From NCBI GenBank assembly GCA_002470135.1, contig DKNC01000002.1:5197-20187 (forward strand): a stretch of DNA of 14,991 nucleotides. The letters are read 5' to 3'. The first letter of the stretch is position 1, and each line of letters starts with the position of its first letter. Made by a program: the position numbers and the translations under genes. The notes under the pieces are model-generated. The model did no database searches and was not told where the DNA came from. It was given only the letters and a program-made list of their open reading frames with translations. Of the stretch, positions 1-7,758 are shown in pieces. This stretch comes from Actinobacteria bacterium UBA7398. GTDB taxonomy: Bacteria; Actinomycetota; Actinomycetes; Nanopelagicales; Nanopelagicaceae.

Positions 1-341
1 GTATGCATCATGCGCGTAAATCCAGTTGGCGCAATTCCGACCGGCATTTTGTAATTAACGCCGAGCATTTTAGTTTCTAAGGATACGTTTGATACATCGC
101 GCAAAATGTGGGGCAAGAATTCGATATTCTCAAAAGATTTACGTGCGCGGTTTAACGAAATTTCTTGCTCTGCAGCGCCATCGGTGTAATCAAACGGTCC
201 ACGAGGTGTTGCTTTTTTTGCCGCTAAGCGAAGATCGTAAATCGTGTTAGATCTTTGCACGCGCCGTTTCTTTGGTGATAAAACAGGTTTACGAATGTTA
301 AAAAGTTGTTTTAAATTATTTAATCGATTGCTCTGTTTCAA
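1..341 (-). CDS. lldD: FMN-dependent alpha-hydroxyacid (L-lactate) dehydrogenase, LldD-like, 5' part only
   Basis: The first 113 codons of an LldD-type flavoenzyme are visible; the rest lies beyond the left edge. The family oxidises L-lactate (or a related 2-hydroxyacid) to the 2-oxo acid with FMN and passes electrons to the respiratory chain or another acceptor. The translation carries FDYTDGAAEQEI at residues 50-61, the N-terminal active-site tyrosine region, and PVGIAPTGFTRMMH at about 100-113, the first FMN-barrel segment. Both resemble mycobacterial LldD. The frame has a TAG (the kinase stop) six bases upstream of the chosen TTG at 341, and GAGGG sits just ahead of it, so TTG is the best start. 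It follows the kinase by 3 bases and is the third gene of the minus-strand operon. Substrate assignment as L-lactate is by family resemblance; lactate 2-monooxygenase or another hydroxyacid oxidase is possible. Confidence 0.88.
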   Translation of the reverse strand, partial: MKQSNRLNNLKQLFNIRKPVLSPKKRRVQRSNTIYDLRLAAKKATPRGPFDYTDGAAEQEISLNRARKSFENIEFLPHILRDVSNVSLETKMLGVNYKMPVGIAPTGFTRMMH

Positions 342-344
342 AAC

Positions 345-1814
345 CTACCCTCGTTCCTTTTTCTGGTCTGCTAGCCGTAAGGCTTCTGCTTGAGCCGATA
401 AGAATTCATTAAATTTATTCTTAGAATAATCTTTCTGGAGCTCAGATGGGGTTGATTTTATCGAATTAAAGCTCAAACGCTTAGTGGATTCACTCAAATT
501 CTTGGTTATTACAGCATGAGCCAGAATTGCTGACCCCCGAGTGGTGGTATCAGTATCTTCGTACCGCGAAATTTCTCTGCCTAGGGTTTTCAATCGGATA
601 TTTTCCCATCGTTGGTCATTTCCAGCATGGCCGCCGAGTTTTATCAGCTGGTTAACGGAGTGATTTAGAGCTTCCGCAGTTTCAATAACTTGTTTTTCGG
701 CAAAGGAGATACCTTCTAATACCGATGCAGCAAGGTCTGATTTATCAGTTGCGCCACCGATCCCATAAAAGCCGCCTTGCAAATCTGTGCGCCAAAGCGG
801 TGCCCGTTCACCGTATATATAAGGTAAAAAGATAGGTAAATCTGGGCTTTCCGAGCGCCCAGCCAAATTGATCGCCTCATCTTGGCTGATTTCTAAGAGC
901 GTTGATATCCAAGAGAGCGCGCTACCGCTCGATTGAGTTGGTCCATATGTGATGGCAAGTGGCGCACAGGTATTAGGAATTATGTAGAGCGAGCCACCAT
1001 CTTTAGGCGGCGTTCTGGTTGAAGCGCCGACAATTGCTGAAGTTCCAGTAATAATAAATGAACTTGGCTCGCTCATAACGTTGAGAGCAACCATGCCGCA
1101 CATAGCATCCGACCAACCAATGCTTACCGGAATGCCAACCGGAAGTCTAAATTTTTTAGCAGCGGCATCGCTAACGCCGCCACGACTTTCGTAGCCATCA
1201 CCAAGCTCTGGAACCACTTTTGAATCCCAACCAATAAATTCTAATAAATTACTGATAGGCGCACGCGTTAGCACATTACAGATTCCTTTTGAAGACCAAG
1301 GATCTGAAATAGCTTTACCAGTTAGGTGCATGCCTACAAAATCTTTCGGTTGTAAGACCCACCGCGTTTTTTTGACAATCTCGGGCTCGTGTCTTGCTAA
1401 CCAGAATAGTTTTGCAGGACAAGCGCTCGCTGACCAAGGTAAAGAGGTACCGATAATTTCAAAGGGATTTCCAAATTTTGTTAGTAAGTCATCAGCTTCT
1501 TTAGTTGCGCGATTATCTTGCCAAGTCATTACTGGGCGCACGGCGCTACCGGTGCTATCTACACATACAACCGATGGCGTGTGACCAGAAAGCCCAATTG
1601 CAATTACATTAGCAATTAAATTAGAGTTATTTTTAGAAATTTCAGCAAGCGCTGCTAAATAATCATCAGCGTTCTGCTCCGCAACTGAATTCTGACTTGT
1701 AGTTGTAGCAATCTTTACTTCAACGCGCTTTAAAATCGCACCAGCAACATCGATGAAGAGCGCCTTTACCGATGATGTGCCGACATCTAATCCCAGGATT
1801 AGATCATTAGCCAA
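345..1814 (-). CDS. FGGY-family carbohydrate kinase (xylulokinase-like)
   Basis: This is an ATP-dependent sugar kinase of the FGGY family, 489 residues, the usual length. The N-terminal phosphate loop is GLDVGTSSVKA (8-18). TWQDNRA (97-103) belongs to the sugar-binding face. IGWSDAMCGM (232-241) holds the presumed catalytic base Asp236. ITGTSAIVG (255-263) and the adenosine motif LGGHAGNDQRW (393-403) mark the C-terminal ATPase lobe. That last motif departs from the GGGA/GGGS seen in most xylulokinases, so the sugar should not be assumed to be xylulose. Translation must start at TTG 1814: it overlaps the end of the dehydratase gene by 8 bases, GGAG lies six bases upstream, and the ATG a few bases on is out of frame. 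Lying between a sugar-acid dehydratase and LldD, it may phosphorylate a sugar, a sugar acid or a 2-keto-3-deoxy acid; the sequence does not decide which. Confidence 0.9.
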   Translation of the reverse strand: MANDLILGLDVGTSSVKALFIDVAGAILKRVEVKIATTTSQNSVAEQNADDYLAALAEISKNNSNLIANVIAIGLSGHTPSVVCVDSTGSAVRPVMTWQDNRATKEADDLLTKFGNPFEIIGTSLPWSASACPAKLFWLARHEPEIVKKTRWVLQPKDFVGMHLTGKAISDPWSSKGICNVLTRAPISNLLEFIGWDSKVVPELGDGYESRGGVSDAAAKKFRLPVGIPVSIGWSDAMCGMVALNVMSEPSSFIITGTSAIVGASTRTPPKDGGSLYIIPNTCAPLAITYGPTQSSGSALSWISTLLEISQDEAINLAGRSESPDLPIFLPYIYGERAPLWRTDLQGGFYGIGGATDKSDLAASVLEGISFAEKQVIETAEALNHSVNQLIKLGGHAGNDQRWENIRLKTLGREISRYEDTDTTTRGSAILAHAVITKNLSESTKRLSFNSIKSTPSELQKDYSKNKFNEFLSAQAEALRLADQKKERG

Positions 1815-3015
1815 GGCGGCTCCATCGAACTATTGCATCAGGGCGCTGATTTATGCCTGGTTGCAGCGCGGTGCCAAGACCTGGTGCAGATGGTGGTGTT
1901 AAGAATCCATTTTCGTATTTAGGAAGCACGGTGACCATATCTTGGTACCAGCCATAATAAAAAGCGCGGACCATCTCTTGTAATTCAACGTTTGGATAAG
2001 TCACACCGAGATGAGTTCCAACCGTTAGAACTACCGGACCAGTGCAATCATGTGGCGCAACTGGTACGCCATAAGTTGAAGCTAGCGCTATAACTTTTGA
2101 AGCTTCAGTAATGCCGCCGACCCATCCTGGATCCAACATTAAATGATCAACGGCTTTCGATGAGAGCAATCGATGATGATCCCAACGAGTTCCAGTTGTC
2201 TCACCAACTGTAATCGGCAAATTTATCGAATTTTTTAATCTAATTAGCGCATCAGTACTCTCGTTACGAATTGGATCTTCAAACCAGAACGGTGAATATT
2301 CCTCGACGGCATTTGCAATTATGGTTGCAGCCGGGGTTGACCAGAGTGAGTGCATCTCTAACATAATGTCGAAATCATCACCAGCGGCTACTCGGGCACG
2401 TTTAAATAAATCTACCGCTTCCCATAAATCTTTCTTATGAATAGTTTGGCCGCCAGATCTAATTGCAGCTTCATCAAAAGGCCAAATCTTCATCGCGGTC
2501 ATACCCATTGCTTTAAGGCTGGCTACTAAATCTTCAGGATTATTTAAGAATGCAAACAAGTCTTCGTATTCGTGATCGGTAACAGTTCCGAGTTGAGCTT
2601 TTCGATTTCTATCAATATTAGAAGAGCCTTTTGCATAAGCAGAACCTGCGCAAGTGTTGTAAGCCCGAATTTTGTCACGCACCTTGCCGCCGAGCAATTG
2701 ATAAATTGGTTGTCCAGTTGCTTGACCGAATAAATCCCAGAGCGCAATATCTATTGACGATGTAGCTCGGACAGCGATCGAAGAGCCATTAAAACCAATA
2801 AAGTCTTGGTGTAAAACCTCGTGAATTTCATTGATATTTAGCGGGTTCTTACCTAATAGCCGTGGCGCAACGCTTTCATGCAGAAAGGTTTCAACACTTT
2901 CAACGCCAACACAATTTTCACCAAGACCGATCAATCCTTCATCGGTATGCACTTGTAAAAATATAATTGCTGGAAATTCCGCCAAGCGAATAGTTTCTAA
3001 CCCGGTAACTTTCAT
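1807..3015 (-). CDS. Enolase-superfamily sugar-acid dehydratase (mandelate racemase/MLE-like, D-mannonate/galactonate dehydratase type)
   Basis: This 402-residue protein has the capping domain of the superfamily at about 1-120 and a TIM barrel after it. Metal ligands appear as Glu220 (in LEMHSLW), Glu246 (WFEDPI) and Glu272 (VGETTG), with His222 and His322 (APHDCTGPV) as the likely acid/base pair. The spacings of 26, 26 and 50 residues and the ligand-x-His motif match those I recall for mannonate and galactonate dehydratases, where the first ligand is Asp; here it is Glu. Such enzymes remove water from an aldonic acid to give a 2-keto-3-deoxy acid. Start ATG 3015 has GGAGAG five bases upstream. 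It is the first gene of the minus-strand operon, transcribed divergently from the Ldh_2 gene. The substrate is unknown: gluconate, galactonate, mannonate, fuconate or rhamnonate would all fit the neighbours. Confidence 0.88.
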   Translation of the reverse strand: MKVTGLETIRLAEFPAIIFLQVHTDEGLIGLGENCVGVESVETFLHESVAPRLLGKNPLNINEIHEVLHQDFIGFNGSSIAVRATSSIDIALWDLFGQATGQPIYQLLGGKVRDKIRAYNTCAGSAYAKGSSNIDRNRKAQLGTVTDHEYEDLFAFLNNPEDLVASLKAMGMTAMKIWPFDEAAIRSGGQTIHKKDLWEAVDLFKRARVAAGDDFDIMLEMHSLWSTPAATIIANAVEEYSPFWFEDPIRNESTDALIRLKNSINLPITVGETTGTRWDHHRLLSSKAVDHLMLDPGWVGGITEASKVIALASTYGVPVAPHDCTGPVVLTVGTHLGVTYPNVELQEMVRAFYYGWYQDMVTVLPKYENGFLTPPSAPGLGTALQPGINQRPDAIVRWSRLG

Positions 3016-3112
3016 AAAAACTCTCCGTTCAGATATTGATTTTTAGCGCCATCACAGATACCCTCAATTGTTAATTGTTAACGATAACGCGCAATCAGTC
3101 AAGGGGTAAACC
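3016..3112. promoter_or_regulatory. Divergent promoter region between dehydratase and Ldh_2 genes
   Basis: This 97-base gap separates two divergent genes and must hold promoters for both. On the minus strand, TTGACT (3102-3097), a 17-base spacer and AACAAT (3079-3074) form a plausible promoter for the dehydratase operon, though the -10 fits only moderately. No convincing pair is visible for the plus-strand gene. The centre is occupied by the GntR-type operator described separately, which overlaps the proposed minus-strand -10 and spacer, an arrangement expected for repression. Confidence 0.55.
3067..3088. promoter_or_regulatory. Putative GntR operator (second copy)
   Basis: This 22-base site matches the near-perfect palindrome upstream of the GntR gene (4856-4877) at 16 of 22 positions when aligned without gaps. 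It also contains its own dyads: CAATT-GTT-AATTG at 3065-3077, GTTAA-TTG-TTAAC at 3070-3082 and GTTA-ACGA-TAAC at 3077-3088. The region is AT-rich, which raises the chance level of such matches. Its position within the divergent promoter nevertheless supports control of both the dehydratase and Ldh_2 genes by the neighbouring GntR protein. Confidence 0.55.
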
Positions 3113-4126
3113 GTGTCAGATCAAGTAAAAAACATTGGAGTATCAAGAGCGGAAGTGTTTGCAACCTCAGCGAAAATTTTGGAAAAGTTTGGAACCCCTA
3201 AGAATTATGCAGATTCAGTAGCCGAATCCTTGGTGCAAGCGCAAGAGGCCGGACATGCCTCCCACGGAATAATTCGTTTGATTGAGTACACGAATTCAAT
3301 TGAGAAGAAAGTTATTGACCCGGCGGCAGTACCAACAATTGTTCGCGAAACTGGCGGTACCGTTGTAATTGATGGACATTGGGGCTGGGGACAGATTGCT
3401 TGCAAATTTGCAGTAGAGGTTGCAGCAGCAAAAGCGAAAGAATTTGGAATTAGCGCAATCTCAATTAGTTCTTGTAACCATATTGGCCGATTAGGTGAAT
3501 ACATTGAAACCCTTGCAAGCATGAATCTGATTTCAATGATGTGGTGCAACGCAGATCCTGCAGTTGCCGCCTTCGGTGGGAAAGATCGCCTATTTGGTAC
3601 AAACCCACTTGCAGTTGGGATACCTTCAAATGACGTTCCAGTTGTAATTGATTTAGCAACCGCCGCTAGCGCAGAAGGAAAGTTACGAGTAGCTCGTGCA
3701 AACGGTAGCAAAATTCCATTAGGAACCGTTATTGATAAAGACGGAAATGAATCGACAAATCCTGATGATTTTTATACTGGCGGAGCGATACTCCCATTCG
3801 GTGGTCATAAAGGCTATTGCTTAAGCCTAATGATTGAGCTTTTGGGCGGCGCGCTATCGGGAAACCATCCTTCAATGAACGCCGGATATTCACATGGTTT
3901 TGGCACTGTGTTAATTGCAATTGATCCAGATAAGTTCTTTGGCACCGGATTTTTTAAAGATGAAATTTCAGAAGCGACAAAAGCAATTAGATCAACCACG
4001 CCAGCAAATCCAGAGCGTCCAGTATTAGTACCGGGAGATGTTGAAAATAACGAGCGAAAAAAGAATAAAGTAGCGATTCAAATTTCAGAAGCTATTTGGA
4101 GTTCGATAAAAGAACTTAGCGCTTAG
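3113..4126 (+). CDS. Ldh_2-family malate/L-lactate (2-hydroxyacid) dehydrogenase
   Basis: This 337-residue NAD(P)-dependent oxidoreductase belongs to the malate/L-lactate/ureidoglycolate/sulfolactate dehydrogenase family, which has a fold of its own and is not a Rossmann enzyme. Family marks are EAGHASHGIIR (45-55, catalytic His51), NHIGRLGEY (122-130), FGTNPLAVGIP (161-171) and the nucleotide-binding PFGGHKGYCLSL (228-239). VPGD near the C-terminus is also typical, and the length is normal. The start is GTG 3113 with AAGGGG eight bases upstream; no earlier start suits. It is a one-gene transcription unit, divergent from the dehydratase and running 11 bases into the convergent GntR gene. It probably interconverts a 2-hydroxyacid and a 2-oxo acid made by the pathway. 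The precise substrate (lactate, malate, a sugar-derived hydroxyacid or a diketo acid) cannot be told from sequence. Confidence 0.9.
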   Translation: MSDQVKNIGVSRAEVFATSAKILEKFGTPKNYADSVAESLVQAQEAGHASHGIIRLIEYTNSIEKKVIDPAAVPTIVRETGGTVVIDGHWGWGQIACKFAVEVAAAKAKEFGISAISISSCNHIGRLGEYIETLASMNLISMMWCNADPAVAAFGGKDRLFGTNPLAVGIPSNDVPVVIDLATAASAEGKLRVARANGSKIPLGTVIDKDGNESTNPDDFYTGGAILPFGGHKGYCLSLMIELLGGALSGNHPSMNAGYSHGFGTVLIAIDPDKFFGTGFFKDEISEATKAIRSTTPANPERPVLVPGDVENNERKKNKVAIQISEAIWSSIKELSA

Positions 4127-4838
4127 CAACTTTCTTTTTTGGCTTTACTTCTTCGATAAAATGAGTTGCAACTCGAGCCAAACCACGTTCGACATGGCCA
4201 AGTACCGTCTCTTTTGCTTTTTCGATTTGTTTATTTCTAATTACTTCCACAAATACTTTATGGTCAGGTCCCCATTGAGGCAAGAAAACTTTATTGATTT
4301 TTCCATCTTGTGACCAGGTGTAGACCAAGAATGCATGGATTTGAGAGCGCAGCACTTCCCAAGTTTTAAAGAGTCGATCATGGTGGGCTGCAGCAAATAG
4401 CGCAGTGTGGAATTCTAAATCTAATCGGCTGACTTCACGAGGCGTCCGTTGTTTTTCACTTAATTTATTGTAGGTATTTAGGATTTCTTCCATTGCTTTC
4501 AAATCTGAAGTAGTGGCGTTTTTGCAGGCCCACTCAATCGCGAGAACTTCGAGCGCGCTTCGCATGGAATAAATCTCTTGAATGTCGGTGTCGTTCCATG
4601 ACGCTACGCGCGCGCCTTTATGTCGCTCTATAGTTACTAAACCCTCACGATCTAGCCGCATAAGCGCTTCGCGAATTGGGCCACGTGATACGCCCATTTG
4701 CAACGCTAATTCATCTTCAGCTATTCGCCGACCTGGTTCTAAATCATGTGAAATAATTGCATCGCGTAAATCATCAGTTACGACATCAGAAAGTACCCGA
4801 CGTGAAGCGAGCCCAAGTCCTAGAGGTTTAAGTGCCAT
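4116..4838 (-). CDS. GntR-family transcriptional regulator, FadR subfamily with FCD ligand-binding domain
   Basis: This 240-residue repressor-type protein has a winged helix-turn-helix at about 15-80 with the signature EDELALQMGVSRGPIREAL (41-59). The all-helical FCD domain at about 88-225 follows. The FCD metal site is present as Asp140, His144, His193 and His215, so it probably binds a carboxylate effector such as a sugar acid, keto acid or hydroxyacid. The C-terminus ends in a short basic tail (KPKKKVAKR). Start ATG 4838 has GGGAG seven bases upstream. The gene ends inside the convergent Ldh_2 gene (11-base overlap). A near-perfect palindrome lies directly upstream of its start, pointing to autoregulation, and a related site lies in the 3016-3112 divergent promoter. 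It is most likely the local repressor of the cluster; this is inferred from position and sites. Confidence 0.93.
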   Translation of the reverse strand: MALKPLGLGLASRRVLSDVVTDDLRDAIISHDLEPGRRIAEDELALQMGVSRGPIREALMRLDREGLVTIERHKGARVASWNDTDIQEIYSMRSALEVLAIEWACKNATTSDLKAMEEILNTYNKLSEKQRTPREVSRLDLEFHTALFAAAHHDRLFKTWEVLRSQIHAFLVYTWSQDGKINKVFLPQWGPDHKVFVEVIRNKQIEKAKETVLGHVERGLARVATHFIEEVKPKKKVAKR

Positions 4839-4855
4839 CTGCTTACTCCCATTAA

Positions 4856-4877
4856 ATTGTTGTTTGTAAACAACAAT
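4856..4877. promoter_or_regulatory. GntR autoregulatory operator, near-perfect palindrome
   Basis: This 22-base inverted repeat has 10-base arms ATTGTTGTTT and AAACAACAAT separated by GT, with no mismatch in the arms. It begins 18 bases upstream of the GntR start codon. An AT-rich segment (about 4886-4897, minus strand TAATTATATTT) just upstream could be the -10 region, which would place the palindrome at or just after the transcription start, as expected for a repressor site. Palindromes of this length and placement are typical of FadR-type GntR operators. Confidence 0.75.
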
Positions 4878-4959
4878 AGACCAGAAATATAATTAGCGCA
4901 TGGCGAAATGAGGTGAGATGGCGCCTAAAAGTACTGTATTGCAGTGACAAAACGGACTT

Positions 4960-5772
4960 TTAGTAATCTCCGAGGGTTCCACCAGCGTTATAAGCAAGGT
5001 TTCCACCATCGACCGGCAGGATCGTTCCAGTCACCATGGCAGCAGCATCGCTAGCCAAGAAGTGCACTGCGTGCGCAATATCTTCAGGTTCAGCAACTCG
5101 ACCCATTGGAATTCCGCGAACTAATAACTCCATTAACGGTTTTGCTTTTTCGCCTTCAGTCTCAACCCATTTGCGCCAACCAGGAGTATTTACCGAGCAA
5201 GGTTGAATTGCATTAACGCGAATTTTTGACTTTGCCCATTCAATCGCAAGCTCACGGGTCATCTGGTTAACGCCACCTTTAGCAACGCTGTAAGCGAAGT
5301 TACCGCGGCCGATTGCAGAGCTGCCAGCAATTGAACTTATATTTACAATTGCGCCTGGCTTCTTTGCAGCAATAACTAATTTAGAAAACTCTCGGGCGTT
5401 TAAGAAGTATCCGGTTAACGAAGTTCCGATAACGGTATCCCAAATTTCTAAAGTTGTATCTTGCGGTGGTGTATGAGTTCCAGCTGCTGCGTTATTTACC
5501 AAAATGTCAGCCATGCCGAACTCTTTAGCAACAAACTTAAAGAGTGCAATTACATCTGCTTCAACACTAGAGTTAGCTTTGAAAGTAACTGCAGATATTC
5601 CGCGAGCTTCAAGTTCTGCTTTACCAGCAGCAAGTCCAACTTCGTCGATATCAGCCATTATCAATTTGGCACCATCGCCACCAAGTTGTCGGCAAACTTC
5701 CATGCCGATTCCACCAGCAGCGCCGGTAATTACGATTACTTTGCTAGCTAAACTAAATGCGTTTTTACTCAT
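4960..5772 (-). CDS. SDR-family NAD-dependent oxidoreductase
   Basis: This classical short-chain dehydrogenase has 270 residues when started at ATG 5772, which has AAGGAA upstream. The open frame extends further upstream, but only as the reverse reading of the E1 beta gene end. It has the cofactor motif TGAAGGIG (16-23), Asp41 at the end of strand 2 (NAD preference), NNAAAG (93-98), Ser147, Tyr161 and Lys165 (YSVAK), and VDGG near the end. The usual active-site tetrad Asn (the N in a VNLTG-like motif) appears as Ser118 in GTSLTG. It is the last gene of the minus operon, 13 bases after E1 beta. It probably oxidises or reduces a hydroxyl/keto group of a pathway intermediate or of the E1 product. 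The substrate is unknown. Confidence 0.9.
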   Translation of the reverse strand: MSKNAFSLASKVIVITGAAGGIGMEVCRQLGGDGAKLIMADIDEVGLAAGKAELEARGISAVTFKANSSVEADVIALFKFVAKEFGMADILVNNAAAGTHTPPQDTTLEIWDTVIGTSLTGYFLNAREFSKLVIAAKKPGAIVNISSIAGSSAIGRGNFAYSVAKGGVNQMTRELAIEWAKSKIRVNAIQPCSVNTPGWRKWVETEGEKAKPLMELLVRGIPMGRVAEPEDIAHAVHFLASDAAAMVTGTILPVDGGNLAYNAGGTLGDY

Positions 5773-5785
5773 ATCGATTCCTTTT

Positions 5786-6772
5786 TTAGTAAGACATGAC
5801 TTGTTTAACTGCTTTGGATATTTGATCCACTGAAGGAATTGCAGCCTCAGACATTGCTGGATTTGCGCTAAGTGGTGCCCGGACTGCGCCAACTCTAACA
5901 ATGGGACCCTTTAACGATTTGAAGTTGCGTTCAGAAGCAGTGGCGGCGATTTCTGCAGTTATAGAACCAAATAATGGCGCTTCATCTAGTACGACTACGC
6001 GACCAAATTTTGTAACTGCCGCATCGATAGCATCCTGATCAATTGGATAAAGGGTACGTAAATCAATGACTTCTACCGATATTCCTTCAGCTTCTAGAGC
6101 TTGAGCAGCTTTAGTGGCAGTGACTACCGAGTACCCATAAGTAATGATTGCGGCATCCGTACCAGCTTTAACAGTTTTCGCTTTACCAAATGGCACGAAG
6201 TAATTCTCGTCGCCAATTTCGCCACGAATACCAGACAACTTTTTATGCATTAAGAATACGACTGGGTCTTCGTTACGAAGTGCGGTCTTAATTAGACCTT
6301 TCACATCCATAGGAGTTGAAGGAACTGCAAGTGAAAGCCCAGCAGTATGTGCGAAAAAAGATTCGAGCGAGTTGCAATGGTGAGCGCCACCAAGTGCAAC
6401 ACCTGAGGTTGCTCTAATTACTAGCGGAACTGGCCGGTCAAACATAAATCGAATTTTTGCAGCTTGGTTGATGATTTCATCCATCGCACCAAGTGAGAAA
6501 TCGATGAAGTTTAAATCCACGATTGGATGGCAGCCATACATGGCAGCACCCATACCGGCAGCAACCATGGCAGCTTCAGAAATAGGTGCATCTCTAACTT
6601 GCTTAAGACCAAACTCTTGCGCGATGCCCTTTACTTGCGCAAAGTGGCCACCGCGTTCTACCAGGTCGGTACCAAGAATAAATATCTTTTTATTTCGGTT
6701 CATCTCTTCGCGCACACCAGATTGGAATGCTTCAGAGTAAGTAGGGGTAACGGCTTTTACCTCAGTTGTCAT
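5786..6772 (-). CDS. Thiamine-diphosphate 2-oxoacid dehydrogenase E1 component, beta subunit
   Basis: This 328-residue beta subunit of a heterotetrameric E1 is of the pyruvate/acetoin/branched-chain dehydrogenase type. The pyrimidine-binding domain includes RDAPISEAAMVAAGMG (60-75), with Glu66 in the position expected to activate the thiamine ring. LGGAHHCNSLESFFAH (127-142) and VPSTPMD (150-156) are hallmarks of AcoB/PdhB-like proteins. A transketolase C-terminal domain covers about 200-325 (ITYGYSVVTA, VIDLRTLYPID). The start ATG overlaps the stop of E1 alpha in an ATGA, with AGGAG seven bases upstream inside the alpha gene, implying translational coupling and 1:1 production. With E1 alpha it would decarboxylate a 2-oxo acid or cleave an acetoin-like ketone and pass the acyl group to a lipoyl domain. 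Pyruvate, acetoin and branched-chain substrates cannot be separated by sequence alone. Confidence 0.92.
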   Translation of the reverse strand: MTTEVKAVTPTYSEAFQSGVREEMNRNKKIFILGTDLVERGGHFAQVKGIAQEFGLKQVRDAPISEAAMVAAGMGAAMYGCHPIVDLNFIDFSLGAMDEIINQAAKIRFMFDRPVPLVIRATSGVALGGAHHCNSLESFFAHTAGLSLAVPSTPMDVKGLIKTALRNEDPVVFLMHKKLSGIRGEIGDENYFVPFGKAKTVKAGTDAAIITYGYSVVTATKAAQALEAEGISVEVIDLRTLYPIDQDAIDAAVTKFGRVVVLDEAPLFGSITAEIAATASERNFKSLKGPIVRVGAVRAPLSANPAMSEAAIPSVDQISKAVKQVMSY

Positions 6773-7755
6773 AGTTGTACTCCTAACTTTCCTGAATCTA
6801 CCCCTTGGGTGATTGATGCAATTTCTGGCTCTGGTGAAGACTCGGCATAAGCAACCGCTTCATCAATTTCTTTACGAACTGATGCGCGAAGTTCATCGAC
6901 TTCGGCTTGAGTAGCAAATCCAGAAGAGATAACTACTCCAGTAAATTTATCGATTGGATCTTGGGTTGTGCGCCATTGGGCAATCTCTTCTTGGGTTCGG
7001 TATTGCCCTTTTTCGCCTACGTTATGGCCGTAATACCTATATGTAAGTGCATTTATGAAGGTTGGACCTTCGCCAGCAAGCGCCCGCTCCCGGGCTTCTG
7101 TTACATATTTACGTACCTCTAAAACATCTTGGCCATCAATGTTGTAAGCGGGCAATCCGAATCCAGATGCGCGTTTAGCTAAATCGCCACCGCCAGTTAC
7201 TCGACCAACGAAAGTTTCCACCGCATATTGGTTGTTATCTACCAAAATAATTAACGGTAGCTTCCAAATCGAAGCCATGTTAATGGATTCCCAAGTTCTG
7301 CCGGTGTTCATACCGCCATCACCAACGAAACCAACCGCAATTTTCTTATCGCCAATATGTTGGATACCTAGCGCAGCACCCATTGCAATTCCAACACCAG
7401 CGCCAACAATTCCATTGCCGCCGAAATGGCCTTCGGTAACTTCAGCTAAGTGCATCGATCCACCACGACCATGTGAAATTCCAGTTGCTTTAGTAAATAA
7501 CTCAGCCATTACAGATTTTGCTGAATAACCTTTTGCAAGAGTGTGGTGATGGGATCTATGAGTTGTTGCAATTACATCATCTTTCGCAATTGCGGAAAGT
7601 GTTCCGACTGCAACCGCTTCTTGACCGGAGGAGTTATGCATTCCGCCTGGCACTTTTCCGCGCAAACATAATTTATCGGCGGTCTCTTCGAAATCTCGGA
7701 TCACCATCATCTGACGTAATAGCGATAATGCAGTGCTCTTATCTAGGTTTGACAT
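6769..7755 (-). CDS. Thiamine-diphosphate 2-oxoacid dehydrogenase E1 component, alpha subunit
   Basis: This is the alpha subunit of the same E1, 328 residues from ATG 7755. A TTG three bases earlier (7758) is also in frame, but GGAG then lies only three bases away; ATG gives a better six-base spacing. The thiamine-diphosphate/Mg motif runs from GDG (145-147) to NN (174-175). THRSHHHTLAKG (65-76) and YRYYGHNVGE (239-248) supply the conserved active-site histidines. GISHGRGGSMHL (92-103) is typical of AcoA/PdhA proteins. It lies 3 bases after the lipoyl-domain gene and overlaps E1 beta by 4. Bacterial proteins of this type include acetoin dehydrogenase E1, which fits a cluster handling ketones as well as 2-oxo acids. 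Confidence 0.92.
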   Translation of the reverse strand: MSNLDKSTALSLLRQMMVIRDFEETADKLCLRGKVPGGMHNSSGQEAVAVGTLSAIAKDDVIATTHRSHHHTLAKGYSAKSVMAELFTKATGISHGRGGSMHLAEVTEGHFGGNGIVGAGVGIAMGAALGIQHIGDKKIAVGFVGDGGMNTGRTWESINMASIWKLPLIILVDNNQYAVETFVGRVTGGGDLAKRASGFGLPAYNIDGQDVLEVRKYVTEARERALAGEGPTFINALTYRYYGHNVGEKGQYRTQEEIAQWRTTQDPIDKFTGVVISSGFATQAEVDELRASVRKEIDEAVAYAESSPEPEIASITQGVDSGKLGVQL

Positions 7756-7758
7756 CAA

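Noticed and set aside
3205..3711. Minus-strand open frame of 168 codons over the Ldh_2 gene
   Set aside because: It is antisense to a gene with clear family motifs, shows no domain and is of low-complexity composition.
4925..4963. Inverted repeat CTAAAAGT...ACTTTTAG at the end of the SDR gene as a terminator
   Set aside because: The 8-base arms are AT-rich, the loop is 23 bases, there is no following T-run on the minus strand and the repeat overlaps the stop codon. A small nested ACTG/CAGT hairpin (4933-4945) does not make it convincing.
5773..5901. 43-residue N-terminal extension of the SDR at 4960
   Set aside because: It overlaps the E1 beta gene end, lacks a ribosome site and reads as non-conserved sequence; ATG 5772 has AAGGAA and starts at the normal family position.
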